DNA from: an uncultured Eubacteriales bacterium
Lineage (GTDB): Bacteria > Bacillota > Clostridia > Peptostreptococcales > Anaerovoracaceae
Assembly (NCBI GenBank): GCA_902795135.1
Contig: CADBJW010000015.1
Span: forward strand, 5,630-47,832
Direction of reading: 5' to 3'
DNA length: 42,203 nt
Made by a program: the position numbers and the translations under genes. The notes under the pieces were generated by a model that saw only the letters and a program-made list of their open reading frames with translations, searched no databases and had not been told where the DNA came from. Positions 7,257 to 13,658 of this stretch are shown piece by piece (position 1 is the first letter of the stretch; the number at the start of each line of letters is the position of its first letter).

Positions 7257-7338
7257 TGTGCAAAATGTGCAAAATGAAAGTAAAGTCTCCATGAAATTAT
7301 TTTTGAAAAGTTTACTTTGAAAATGCACATTTTGCACA
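7257..7338. other. Candidate replication origin: iteron-like inverted repeats around an AT-rich core
   Basis: TGTGCAAAA occurs twice in tandem (7257–7265, 7266–7274). Its inverse TTTTGCACA lies at 7330–7338, next to a diverged inverse copy (7321–7329). The outer 15 bp (7257–7271 and 7324–7338) are a perfect inverted repeat. A second inner pair, AAAGTAAA/TTTACTTT (7277–7284 and 7311–7318), flanks an AT-rich 26-bp centre. The location just after the primase-helicase, and iterons flanking AT-rich DNA, match the established design of SaPI/P4-like origins. It could instead be a large regulatory hairpin. Confidence 0.6.
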
Positions 7339-7493
7339 GAACCCCATAAAAACATTGAAATATCAACGATTGAAGCGGGTGACCATGTGATCCGGACAGG
7401 GGCCGGTCAAATCTCCCGGAACCCGATAAACGGATAACGGCGCGTCAACCGCATGAACATTTTGACCAGAAAAATAAATCGGGGGGTGGTATT

Positions 7494-7856
7494 ATTAAGA
7501 GCAAGGAAGAACGGATCCGGTCCGAACTGGACAGGATCAGCGCAGCATTTGAAGCGGTTCCGGAAAAAGAACGATCTGTTATAGATCCTCTGCTTCAGAA
7601 CTACGCCTTTATGAAGGTGACGTTGGAAGATCTCCAGGAAGAAATCAACCGGGACGGGATCGCGGAAACGTATCAGAACGGCGAGAATCAGTCCGGACAG
7701 AAGGAAAACTCGAAGCTGAAGTCCTATAACCGCCTGGTGAAGAACTTCGAATCGGTGACAAAAACTGTGATGAAGTATCTTCCGGAAGAAGAACGGATCC
7801 GGACCGACGAACGGGATCCGATGGAGATCCTTCTTCGGTCCCGCGAGAAAAAATAA
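7494..7856 (+). CDS. terS: P27-type small terminase-like protein, probable ATT start
   Basis: The reading frame from 7491 to 7856 encodes about 120 residues. It includes SELDRISAAFEAVPEKERSV, then IDPLLQNYAFMKVTLEDLQE and IAETYQNGENQSG, then a basic LKSYNRLVKNFESVTK helix. This resembles P27-family phage small terminase subunits, in which the upstream part is conserved too. The only in-frame ATG (7611) would discard this conserved N-terminal part. No ATG, GTG or TTG exists further upstream in frame, but a strong GGGGGGTGG (7481–7489) lies just before ATT codons at 7491 and 7494. I therefore call ATT at 7494. Small terminases recognise DNA for packaging; a lone one without a large subunit is a mark of phage satellites that redirect helper packaging. 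Confidence 0.65.
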   Translation: MKSKEERIRSELDRISAAFEAVPEKERSVIDPLLQNYAFMKVTLEDLQEEINRDGIAETYQNGENQSGQKENSKLKSYNRLVKNFESVTKTVMKYLPEEERIRTDERDPMEILLRSREKK

Positions 7857-7861
7857 CACAG

Positions 7862-7885
7862 TTTGGGCAACAAATGGGCAACAAT
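7862..7885. other. Right integrase arm-type binding repeat
   Basis: This is an exact 24-bp copy of 1260–1283, containing two GGGCAACA units in tandem. It lies 66 bp inside the right att copy and starts five bases after the terminase-like gene. Together with the left copies it provides the arm sites expected for the element's tyrosine integrase. Confidence 0.75.
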
Positions 7886-7917
7886 CCGCTTCAACGGCCC
7901 GCTTCCTGGAAAAAGGT

Positions 7918-7951
7918 GAAACCCGTCAAACGCTTGGTGTTAACGGGTTTC
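7918..7951 (-). terminator. tRNA-fMet terminator carried on the satellite end
   Basis: GAAACCCGT (7918–7926) pairs perfectly with ACGGGTTTC (7943–7951) around a 16-base loop. On the minus strand it directly follows the CCA end of tRNA-fMet and is followed by CACCTTTTTCC. Since it lies inside the element, the satellite supplies a replacement terminator for the tRNA gene it interrupts. The loop shares TTGGTGTTA with the hairpin at 248–286. Confidence 0.7.
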
Positions 7952-8002
7952 TTCTTGGTTGCGGGGGAAGGACTTGAACCTTCGGCCTCCGGGTTATGAG
8001 CC
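7952..8002 (-). repeat. Right att copy within the intact tRNA-fMet gene
   Basis: These 51 bases are identical to 1100–1150. They run from the anticodon to four bases beyond CCA, so recombination in this core leaves the tRNA gene intact at this end and a truncated copy at the other. Confidence 0.92.
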
Positions 8003-8031
8003 CGACGAGCTACCAACTGCTCCACCCCGCG
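7956..8031 (-). tRNA. Initiator tRNA-fMet (CAT)
   Basis: 76 nt including an encoded CCA. The acceptor CGCGGGG against CCCCGCA leaves the first pair as C·A, and the anticodon stem has three G:C pairs next to loop CTCATAA; both are hallmarks of initiator rather than elongator tRNA-Met. D arm GAGCAGTTGGTAGCTC and T loop TTCAAGT are normal. It is last in an Asn–Leu–fMet cluster and serves as the integration site of the satellite, whose core covers its 3' half. Confidence 0.97.
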
Positions 8032-8077
8032 ACGTTTATTTAGTTTTCCTCGATCTCGGCAACCTTGTTAAAAAGGT

Positions 8078-8166
8078 TGGTACCGGCGACCGGGGTCGAA
8101 CCGGTACGGGTATTACTACCCACGGGATTTTAAGTCCCGGGCGTCTGCCTATTCCGCCACGCCGGC
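8078..8166 (-). tRNA. tRNA-Leu (TAA)
   Basis: 89 nt, with acceptor GCCGGCG/CGCCGGT, anticodon loop CTTAAAA (anticodon TAA) between CGGGA and TCCCG, the long variable arm typical of leucine tRNAs (TGGGTAGTAATACCC), T loop TTCGACC and encoded CCA. It lies between tRNA-Asn and tRNA-fMet on the same strand. The spacer to fMet (8032–8077) contains only a weak stem and no clear terminator. Confidence 0.97.
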
Positions 8167-8176
8167 ATCTCTTATA

Positions 8177-8208
8177 AAATCTGAAGTCCTATTCAGGACT
8201 TCAGATTT
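8177..8208 (-). terminator. Hairpin between tRNA-Asn and tRNA-Leu
   Basis: AAATCTGAAGTCCT (8177–8190) and its perfect 14-bp complement (8195–8208) enclose a four-base loop. On the minus strand it follows the tRNA-Asn CCA end by four bases and ends in TTTTATAAG. It may act as a partial terminator or as a processing hairpin, since no separate promoter for the downstream tRNAs is evident. Confidence 0.7.
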
Positions 8209-8212
8209 AGCT

Positions 8213-8287
8213 TGGCTCCGAGGGTGGGGCTCGAACCCACAGCCTACCGGTTAACAGCCGGTTGCTCCACCATTGAGCTACCTCGGA
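8213..8287 (-). tRNA. tRNA-Asn (GTT)
   Basis: 75 nt with TCCGAGG/CCTCGGA acceptor, discriminator G and encoded CCA. Anticodon loop CTGTTAA gives anticodon GTT. D arm TAGCTCAATGGTGGAGCA and T loop TTCGAGC are regular. It is first in the leftward Asn–Leu–fMet transcript, about 25–30 bases downstream of a consensus promoter. Confidence 0.97.
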
Positions 8288-8318
8288 ATATTAGGTTTTG
8301 TCCCGTGCGACAAGCAGT

Positions 8319-8348
8319 ATTATACATTATCTTGCCACATGATGTCAA
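8319..8348 (-). promoter_or_regulatory. Consensus sigma-A promoter of the tRNA cluster
   Basis: On the minus strand TTGACA (8343–8348) and TATAAT (8319–8324) are both perfect matches to consensus, separated by 18 bases. Transcription would start near 8312, shortly before tRNA-Asn at 8287. The rest of 8288–8407 is AT-rich, with no gene and no clear terminator for the transpeptidase gene that ends at 8408. Confidence 0.9.
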
Positions 8349-8407
8349 CCTAATTTTTCATTTTATTTAAGTTCAAATGAAGACGCTTTATTCAGCTCCG
8401 GATTCGT

Positions 8408-9589
8408 CTATTCCGAACCGTTCAAGCCTGGATCATTCAGACTCAAACCACCCGGATCCGCCTCATTCAGGTTTTCCCCACCGGGATCTGTGCCGTCCAG
8501 GTTTGGATCATTCACCTCGGATGGGTCGGTCTCGGACTGGATCGCTTCCGGATCTACATCCGAAGGCTGGTTCTCATCAATGAGTCCCTCCGTCGTTTCT
8601 TCCTGAAGGGCTTCCGTCTCAGGAACTGCCGTTTCCTCGGTTGCTGGTTCTACAAGGGTTTCTTCCGGTTCGCCTACATTATTCACATTTGCATCTTCCA
8701 CCGGTTTTGGTTTTACTGTAAGGGTAAACAGCTTCGTGACGGTTTTTCTCCCGCAATAGCTGTTATAACAGGAATACAGGATGCGGTAAGTTCCTGCCCG
8801 CTTTGTATCGACCACTTTCTTTGCCACCGTGACAAAAGCTTTTGCATTGGCGGCGCGGTATTCGACCTTTTTAACTTTAACGCTGGAAGTCAGATTCTCA
8901 AAGGTATACGGGCTCTTTGCCGTTACGCCGGCTTTGATTGCGAAAGACTGCCCCACCTGAATGGTTGCGGCCTTCTTGATCGTAATGACCGGTCCGGTTA
9001 GATTGAAGTGTTTGTTTTTCTTTGAATCATAGGTCGGATCCCAGCCGTATTTTCCTTTGCCGCCCATCTTGACACGTGCCGGTTTGCCGAGAGGTCCTGG
9101 ATTCTTGTTGCTGTATACGGTGACCTTCGTGCCCCGTTTGCAGTTTTTGTAAATCCATTTGGCGTCCATCGTTGCCAGACGAACGCATCCGTGAGAGGCG
9201 TTTTTGCCAAGTTTATTGTACTGTTTTCTGCTGCACTTGTTTGGCTTTTTGTACCGCGTATAGAGCACGGAGTGGAACAGATAGTTACCGTAGAACTGGC
9301 TGACATACTGTCCGGAAACGCCGCCCATCAGTCTGTGCCAGCGCCATTTTTTCTTCACCGAATAAGTACCCGCCGGTGTCTTTGTGCCGCTCCTTCCACA
9401 GGAACAGAGCATGACTCTGACTGGCACCCATTTGCCATTTGTTTTTTTGTACACATTCACTACATTTGCTTTTGTGTTGACCTTGAGCCAATACTTCGCG
9501 CTTTTGGCAGAAGCTGTATCAGGTGCCACTACAAATACCGATAATGCCATCAGGATGGCAATTGAAATTGATACTACCCTTTTTTTCAT
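8408..9589 (-). CDS. Secreted L,D-transpeptidase (YkuD domain) with acidic tail
   Basis: The product is 393 residues from the ATG at 9587–9589, preceded by GAGG at 8 bases; a GTG nine bases earlier is less likely. A signal peptide (MKKRVVSISIAILMALSVFV and on to ASA, cleavage near 28) sends it out of the cell. The YkuD catalytic domain covers about 33–170, with the active-site signature NASHGCVRLA (His133, Cys135). Such enzymes form 3→3 peptidoglycan cross-links or attach proteins to the wall. A beta-rich region (about 200–300) is followed by an unusual acidic tail rich in E, T, D, P and G, with DPGG repeats and no recognised anchor. The gene is the last of a leftward gene run, 22 bp after the TPR gene. 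Confidence 0.88.
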   Translation of the reverse strand: MKKRVVSISIAILMALSVFVVAPDTASAKSAKYWLKVNTKANVVNVYKKTNGKWVPVRVMLCSCGRSGTKTPAGTYSVKKKWRWHRLMGGVSGQYVSQFYGNYLFHSVLYTRYKKPNKCSRKQYNKLGKNASHGCVRLATMDAKWIYKNCKRGTKVTVYSNKNPGPLGKPARVKMGGKGKYGWDPTYDSKKNKHFNLTGPVITIKKAATIQVGQSFAIKAGVTAKSPYTFENLTSSVKVKKVEYRAANAKAFVTVAKKVVDTKRAGTYRILYSCYNSYCGRKTVTKLFTLTVKPKPVEDANVNNVGEPEETLVEPATEETAVPETEALQEETTEGLIDENQPSDVDPEAIQSETDPSEVNDPNLDGTDPGGENLNEADPGGLSLNDPGLNGSE

Positions 9590-9620
9590 GCCAATCACCT
9601 CGTCTCACCAAAAAACAAAT

Positions 9621-11006
9621 CTATGACTTCTTCTTCGTCTTCATCGCCTTTCTCAGTCCCCGTTTCAATCCGCCCGCAGGTCCCGATGCGCTCTCTGAAT
9701 CGCCGGAAGACGCTTCTTCACGTTCGGCCTGCTGGTCGATTCTTCTCTGCTCTTCCTCCGTTAATTCTCTCTGATCTCCGGATTCATATTCGTCTACGAC
9801 GCCGGTATCGAAGTTTTCGCGATGATCCTTCGCAATCGGTGCCGGTTCCTGTTCTTCGAGCTTTTTGTTCTCTTTCTTAGTCGCCTCGACCAGCTTCACG
9901 CGCTCTTCTTCCTGCGCCGTCTCGATCAATTTGATTTTTTCTCTGTATTTCTTGGCGTTTGCCTTGTCATCCTCTGCTTCGTAGATCGAAAGCAGCTCCT
10001 TCATGGTCTCAATGTGACTGCCATTTTTCATCAATACCTTTTTGAATTCCGCAACCGCATCGGAAATACGGTCTGCCTGTACGTAGCCACGTCCCAGATA
10101 GTAATGCAAAGGCCACCAGTCGTTAAACTGGCTTTTGAGATACGGTTCCAAAATCTCGATGCCCTCTTCGTATCTTCCTGAACCGATTTTCAGACATCCA
10201 TCCTCGATGGCCACCGGGTGCGCGATCTGGTTAAGCCGCTTCGTGATTTCTCTTCGGTCCTTACCGTTTCTGCTGAATTTCAGGAACCCCTGCCATGCCA
10301 GCTGGGCTTTGCCGTAAAGGCCCATATTCAAATAGGAATAGCCCAGATAATAATAACCCATGGCAAATCTTGGGTGGGTTTCCGTCAGAATCTCAAACCA
10401 GTCCAGGGCCTCTGCCTTGAAACGTCCGATGTATTCTTCGTTTCTGCTGTTTTCATACATGACGCGGCATGCTCTGGCATAGGAATACATCGCATGCAGG
10501 TAGTCATGCTTCATACACAGGGCGGCTCGGAAATGGATGCACGCATTGTCCATTTCTCCACGTTCTGCAAAGTCTCTGCCCTCTTTCATCATGCCTTCAT
10601 ACAGCTTGTAGTTGTAGAGTTTCTTCAGGATTTTGCAGTAGCTTTCTGTGTACTTAAAGTGCGGGTCACATCCCATGACCCAGGCCATATTTTCAGCCAG
10701 CACCAGAAAATCGATGCCATTTCCACCGGCAAATTCCTTGACTTCCTTCTTTCGGAGTGGGATCGGAACCCCCTTCATCAGATCGCCGGCTTTATTCTGG
10801 GCGATGAACTCCGGTGAAAACTCAACAAAAACAAATTTGTTCAGATACTTTCTGAAATATCGGCCAATGCGGTCTTCCCGCAGCTGGATATCAACTTCTT
10901 CCCGCGGCCGGATTACCGCTCTCGTAACGCCTAGCGCCTGCAGGATGTTCATATCCTCCTTGCCATGAATGATTGGCTTACTTTCTTCTTTTTTCTTTCT
11001 CGCCAT
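9621..11006 (-). CDS. TPR-repeat protein of unknown function
   Basis: The 461-residue product begins MARKKKEESKPIIHGKEDMN, with AGGGGAG upstream. The first 130 residues form an uncharacterised domain (VTRAVIRPREEVDIQLRED). Helical repeat motifs follow: GEMDNACIHFRAALCMKHDY, FAMGYYYLGYSYLNMGLYGK and DRISDAVAEFKKVLMKNGSH fit tetratricopeptide repeats across about 140–350. From about 355 the chain is a charged coiled coil, ending in a disordered, glutamate-rich tail and a basic KTKKKS terminus. There is no signal peptide, so it is cytoplasmic. TPR domains usually mediate protein–protein contacts; the partner is unknown. It is adjacent to and in line with the radical SAM gene (12 bp gap). Confidence 0.75.
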   Translation of the reverse strand: MARKKKEESKPIIHGKEDMNILQALGVTRAVIRPREEVDIQLREDRIGRYFRKYLNKFVFVEFSPEFIAQNKAGDLMKGVPIPLRKKEVKEFAGGNGIDFLVLAENMAWVMGCDPHFKYTESYCKILKKLYNYKLYEGMMKEGRDFAERGEMDNACIHFRAALCMKHDYLHAMYSYARACRVMYENSRNEEYIGRFKAEALDWFEILTETHPRFAMGYYYLGYSYLNMGLYGKAQLAWQGFLKFSRNGKDRREITKRLNQIAHPVAIEDGCLKIGSGRYEEGIEILEPYLKSQFNDWWPLHYYLGRGYVQADRISDAVAEFKKVLMKNGSHIETMKELLSIYEAEDDKANAKKYREKIKLIETAQEEERVKLVEATKKENKKLEEQEPAPIAKDHRENFDTGVVDEYESGDQRELTEEEQRRIDQQAEREEASSGDSESASGPAGGLKRGLRKAMKTKKKS

Positions 11007-11018
11007 TCGAATACTCCC

Positions 11019-11891
11019 CTAAAGCGCTCTAAAGCGCTCATCCTTGAACATATCGTGATTATCCATAGCCTCTCTGACCAAGGCCATCATCCGTTCTTTA
11101 TCATCCGGCAGATTTCCTCGAAGAGATACATAGTTCGATGCGTGATTGCTTCGGAACACGCATTTTTTCGTCACATTGGTATTCTTCAGCATCAGCAGGG
11201 TTTCGGCCATCACTTCTTCTGCGGACAAAAGCTGCATCTTGCCGGACTCAATGTCTTTTGCCATCGGCACGATTGGATCTACCATCAAAGTAAGCAGTCC
11301 CACATAGGATGGCTCCATCTCCGAAATCATGGTCCCGGTCTGAATCGCATGGTCTTCCCATCCGTCTCTGCCTGCCAGTCCGGAAATAAAGGTCACCGAT
11401 GCCTGCATCCCGCATGCTTCGATGTGTTTTACCCCATCGATCAGCTGCTGACGTGTTTCGCCCTTGCAGATGTCTTGAAGCACTTTATCGCTTCCCGATT
11501 CGGCGCCGATATAGACCATGGTCAGACCTGCATCGTAGAGTTCTTTCATTTCTTCAGCCGATTTTCGCAGTACATCGGTTGCTCTGCCATAGGAAGTCAC
11601 GCGTTCGCATTCCGGGAATTTCTCCTTAATGAAGTTCAGAATCGGCATGAGCTTGCTGTTGGTCAGCGCCAGCGCATCTCCGTCACACAGGAAAATCCGC
11701 TCCACACGGCGGTAATGATTCCGCGCCCACTGCAGATCCTCCAGCACTTCATTCAGATCGCGTACACGGAACTTCTTGTCCTTGTACATGCTGCAAAAAG
11801 TGCATTTGTTGTGTGTACAGCCGATCGTTACCTGAACGAGCAGGCTGTAGGCCTCACTGGGCGGTCTGAATATATTCCCTTCGTATCTCAT
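11019..11891 (-). CDS. Radical SAM protein (HemN/Elp3-like group)
   Basis: 290 residues. The iron–sulfur signature is GCTHNKCTFCSMY, with cysteines 25, 30 and 33: a CX4CX2C spacing instead of the usual CX3CX2C. Further radical SAM features are visible: FLCDGDALAL (GGE-like motif), TSYGRATDVL, and VYIGAESGSDKVLQ, which fits the SAM ribose-binding strand. C-terminal FRSNHASNYVSLRGNLPDD is typical of a conserved clostridial family annotated only as radical SAM protein. The reaction is unknown. GGGAG precedes the ATG. It lies 18 bp downstream of argS in the same direction, which may hint at a tRNA or translation link, but this is inference. Confidence 0.88.
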   Translation of the reverse strand: MRYEGNIFRPPSEAYSLLVQVTIGCTHNKCTFCSMYKDKKFRVRDLNEVLEDLQWARNHYRRVERIFLCDGDALALTNSKLMPILNFIKEKFPECERVTSYGRATDVLRKSAEEMKELYDAGLTMVYIGAESGSDKVLQDICKGETRQQLIDGVKHIEACGMQASVTFISGLAGRDGWEDHAIQTGTMISEMEPSYVGLLTLMVDPIVPMAKDIESGKMQLLSAEEVMAETLLMLKNTNVTKKCVFRSNHASNYVSLRGNLPDDKERMMALVREAMDNHDMFKDERFRAL

Positions 11892-11909
11892 AGTAACACT
11901 CCCTCGCCG

Positions 11910-13628
11910 CTACATCTTTTCCGGTGCCTTCATGCAGAGCAGATCCAGTCCATTCCGGATTGCATTTCTTGCTGCGATAACCATAGCGACTTTTGCAACC
12001 TTTTCGTCTTCGTTATCCACCAGAATGTGTTCATCGTGATAGAACTTGTTGAATGCCTGAGCAATGTCAACAACGTGTCTTGTAACGATCGACGGTTCGT
12101 ACTTTTCTCCTGCCTCTACGATTACATCCGGCAGCTCATACAAAAGCTTCGCCAACGCATGTGCGCTCGGACTTGTGATGTATTTTGCATCGAATCCGGC
12201 CTTTGCTTTTGCAACGATTTCTTCTCCCGCATTTCTCAGGATGCTGCAGGCTCTGGCATGGGTGTACTGTACATATGGGCCGGTCTCACCTTCAAAGTTG
12301 AGTACGTGTTCCCATGAGAACACATAGTCTTTGATTCTGTAATTGGAAAGTTCATTGAATACGACGGCTCCAATACCGACGGCCTTTGCAACTTCTTCTA
12401 CGGCTTCCGGATCTGCACCCGGGTTCTTTTCTTTGATGATTTCTCTGGTTTTATCGACAGCGCCGTTCAGAACGTCTTCCAGGAAGACGACTCTGCCTTC
12501 ACGGGTGGACATGGTGCCATCTTCCAGACTAACCAGACCAAACGGTACGTGTACGCAGTCGCGCGCCCATTCGTATCCCATCATCTCCAGAATCTGGATC
12601 CACTGCTGGAAGTGCAGATTCTGCTGGGATGCAACGACGTAGATGTTTTTATAGAAATCATAGGTTTCTTTTCTGTATACGGCAGCTGCAATATCACGGG
12701 TGATGTAAAGAGTCGAACCGTCTGACTTCGTAATCAATGCAGGCGGCAGATTGTAATCGTCCAGTCTGACGAGTTTTACGCCGTCATCTTCTTCTATCAG
12801 GCCCTTTTCGTCCAGTTCTTTAATGAACCGAGGCATTTTATCGGAGTAGAAGCTTTCGCCTGCATAGGAATCGTACGTGATTCCCAGCATGTCGTAAACT
12901 CTGTTGAATTCCTTGAGGGATTCATCCCGGAACCACTGCCACAGTTCGGTTTCTTCCTTTTCGCCGTTTTCTAACTTCGTAAAGGTTGCTCTGGCTTCAT
13001 CTTCCAGGCTTGGATCGTTTTCTGCTTCTTCGTGGAATTTCGTATAGTAGGACAGCAGAGTCTTGATCGGCTCGTTGACAACGTCCTCGCGATTACCCCA
13101 ATGTCTGTAAGCCACGATCATCTTACCAAACTGGGTACCGTAGTCTCCCAGATGGTTGATGCGGATTACATCATAGCCCAGGAAGTCGTAAATCTTAGCA
13201 ATGGATGCACCGATGACCGTACTTCGAATGTGTCCGATGTGGAATGGCTTGGCAATGTTCGGGGAAGAATATTCCACGATGACCGGCTTTCCGCCTCCCA
13301 GTTCGCTCTTGCCGTAATCGTCGCCCTTAGCCACGACTTCGGAAATCACATCACCGGCAAATTCTTCTTTGGAAATGAACATATTGACATAGGCATTGAC
13401 CTGTTCCACCTTTTCAAAAACCGGATCGTCTTTGATGGCTTCTGCGATGCCCTTGGCGATCATCGGCGGCGCTTTTCTCAGGATCTTTGCCAGCTTAAAG
13501 CAAGGGAAGGCATAGTCGCCCATTTTGCTGTCTGCCGGTGTTTCGATCATATCCATAACGTCTGCCTTTTCAAGTCCTTCTACCTGCGGCGTGATAAGAT
13601 CTGCTATTTTTTCTACATAATTCAACAT
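11910..13628 (-). CDS. argS: Arginyl-tRNA synthetase
   Basis: The 572-residue class I aminoacyl-tRNA synthetase charges tRNA-Arg with arginine using ATP in the cytoplasm. An N-terminal Add-1-like domain (about 1–85) is followed by the Rossmann core with the HIGH motif at 130–133 (KPFHIGHIRSTVIG). The KMSKS counterpart is the degenerate DGTMSTREGRV, as is common in ArgS enzymes. The C-terminal anticodon-binding DALR domain starts near 450 (VQYTHARACSILRNAGE) and ends MKAPEKM. Length is normal. AAGGAGCAGAAACA precedes the ATG. It follows mutS2 after 30 bp in a leftward housekeeping run. Confidence 0.97.
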   Translation of the reverse strand: MLNYVEKIADLITPQVEGLEKADVMDMIETPADSKMGDYAFPCFKLAKILRKAPPMIAKGIAEAIKDDPVFEKVEQVNAYVNMFISKEEFAGDVISEVVAKGDDYGKSELGGGKPVIVEYSSPNIAKPFHIGHIRSTVIGASIAKIYDFLGYDVIRINHLGDYGTQFGKMIVAYRHWGNREDVVNEPIKTLLSYYTKFHEEAENDPSLEDEARATFTKLENGEKEETELWQWFRDESLKEFNRVYDMLGITYDSYAGESFYSDKMPRFIKELDEKGLIEEDDGVKLVRLDDYNLPPALITKSDGSTLYITRDIAAAVYRKETYDFYKNIYVVASQQNLHFQQWIQILEMMGYEWARDCVHVPFGLVSLEDGTMSTREGRVVFLEDVLNGAVDKTREIIKEKNPGADPEAVEEVAKAVGIGAVVFNELSNYRIKDYVFSWEHVLNFEGETGPYVQYTHARACSILRNAGEEIVAKAKAGFDAKYITSPSAHALAKLLYELPDVIVEAGEKYEPSIVTRHVVDIAQAFNKFYHDEHILVDNEDEKVAKVAMVIAARNAIRNGLDLLCMKAPEKM

Positions 13629-13658
13629 TGTTTCTGCTCCTTGTATTGATAAAAGTGT

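Larger units (their letters stand above)
1100..8002. mobile_element. PICI-like phage satellite integrated in tRNA-fMet
   Basis: The element is bounded by 51-bp direct repeats of the tRNA-fMet 3' half (1100–1150 and 7952–8002). In order it carries integrase and repressor (leftward), then small regulators, a primase-helicase, an origin-like inverted repeat and a small-terminase-like gene (rightward). This matches the established layout of phage-inducible chromosomal islands (int, repressor, xis/alpA, pri-rep, ori, terS). It has no large terminase, portal, capsid, tail, lysis or conjugation gene. The tetramer GATC is strikingly frequent (ten by eye in 5461–5760 against one in 16021–16320), unlike the host DNA. 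Alternative reading: a decayed prophage, but every gene looks intact and tightly packed. Dependence on a helper phage is inferred. Confidence 0.8.

Noticed and set aside
7207-7320. 37-residue frame within the origin-like region
   Set aside because: It spans the iteron repeats, has no ribosome site and its product looks like translated repeat DNA.
8061-8079. Hairpin between tRNA-Leu and tRNA-fMet
   Set aside because: Only about six pairs (AACCTT/AAGGTT) with no U-run, too weak to call a terminator.
10965-12317. Long plus-strand open frame (450 codons)
   Set aside because: It lies entirely antisense to the radical SAM gene and argS, its product is histidine/cysteine-rich and resembles no protein, and no ribosome site fits.
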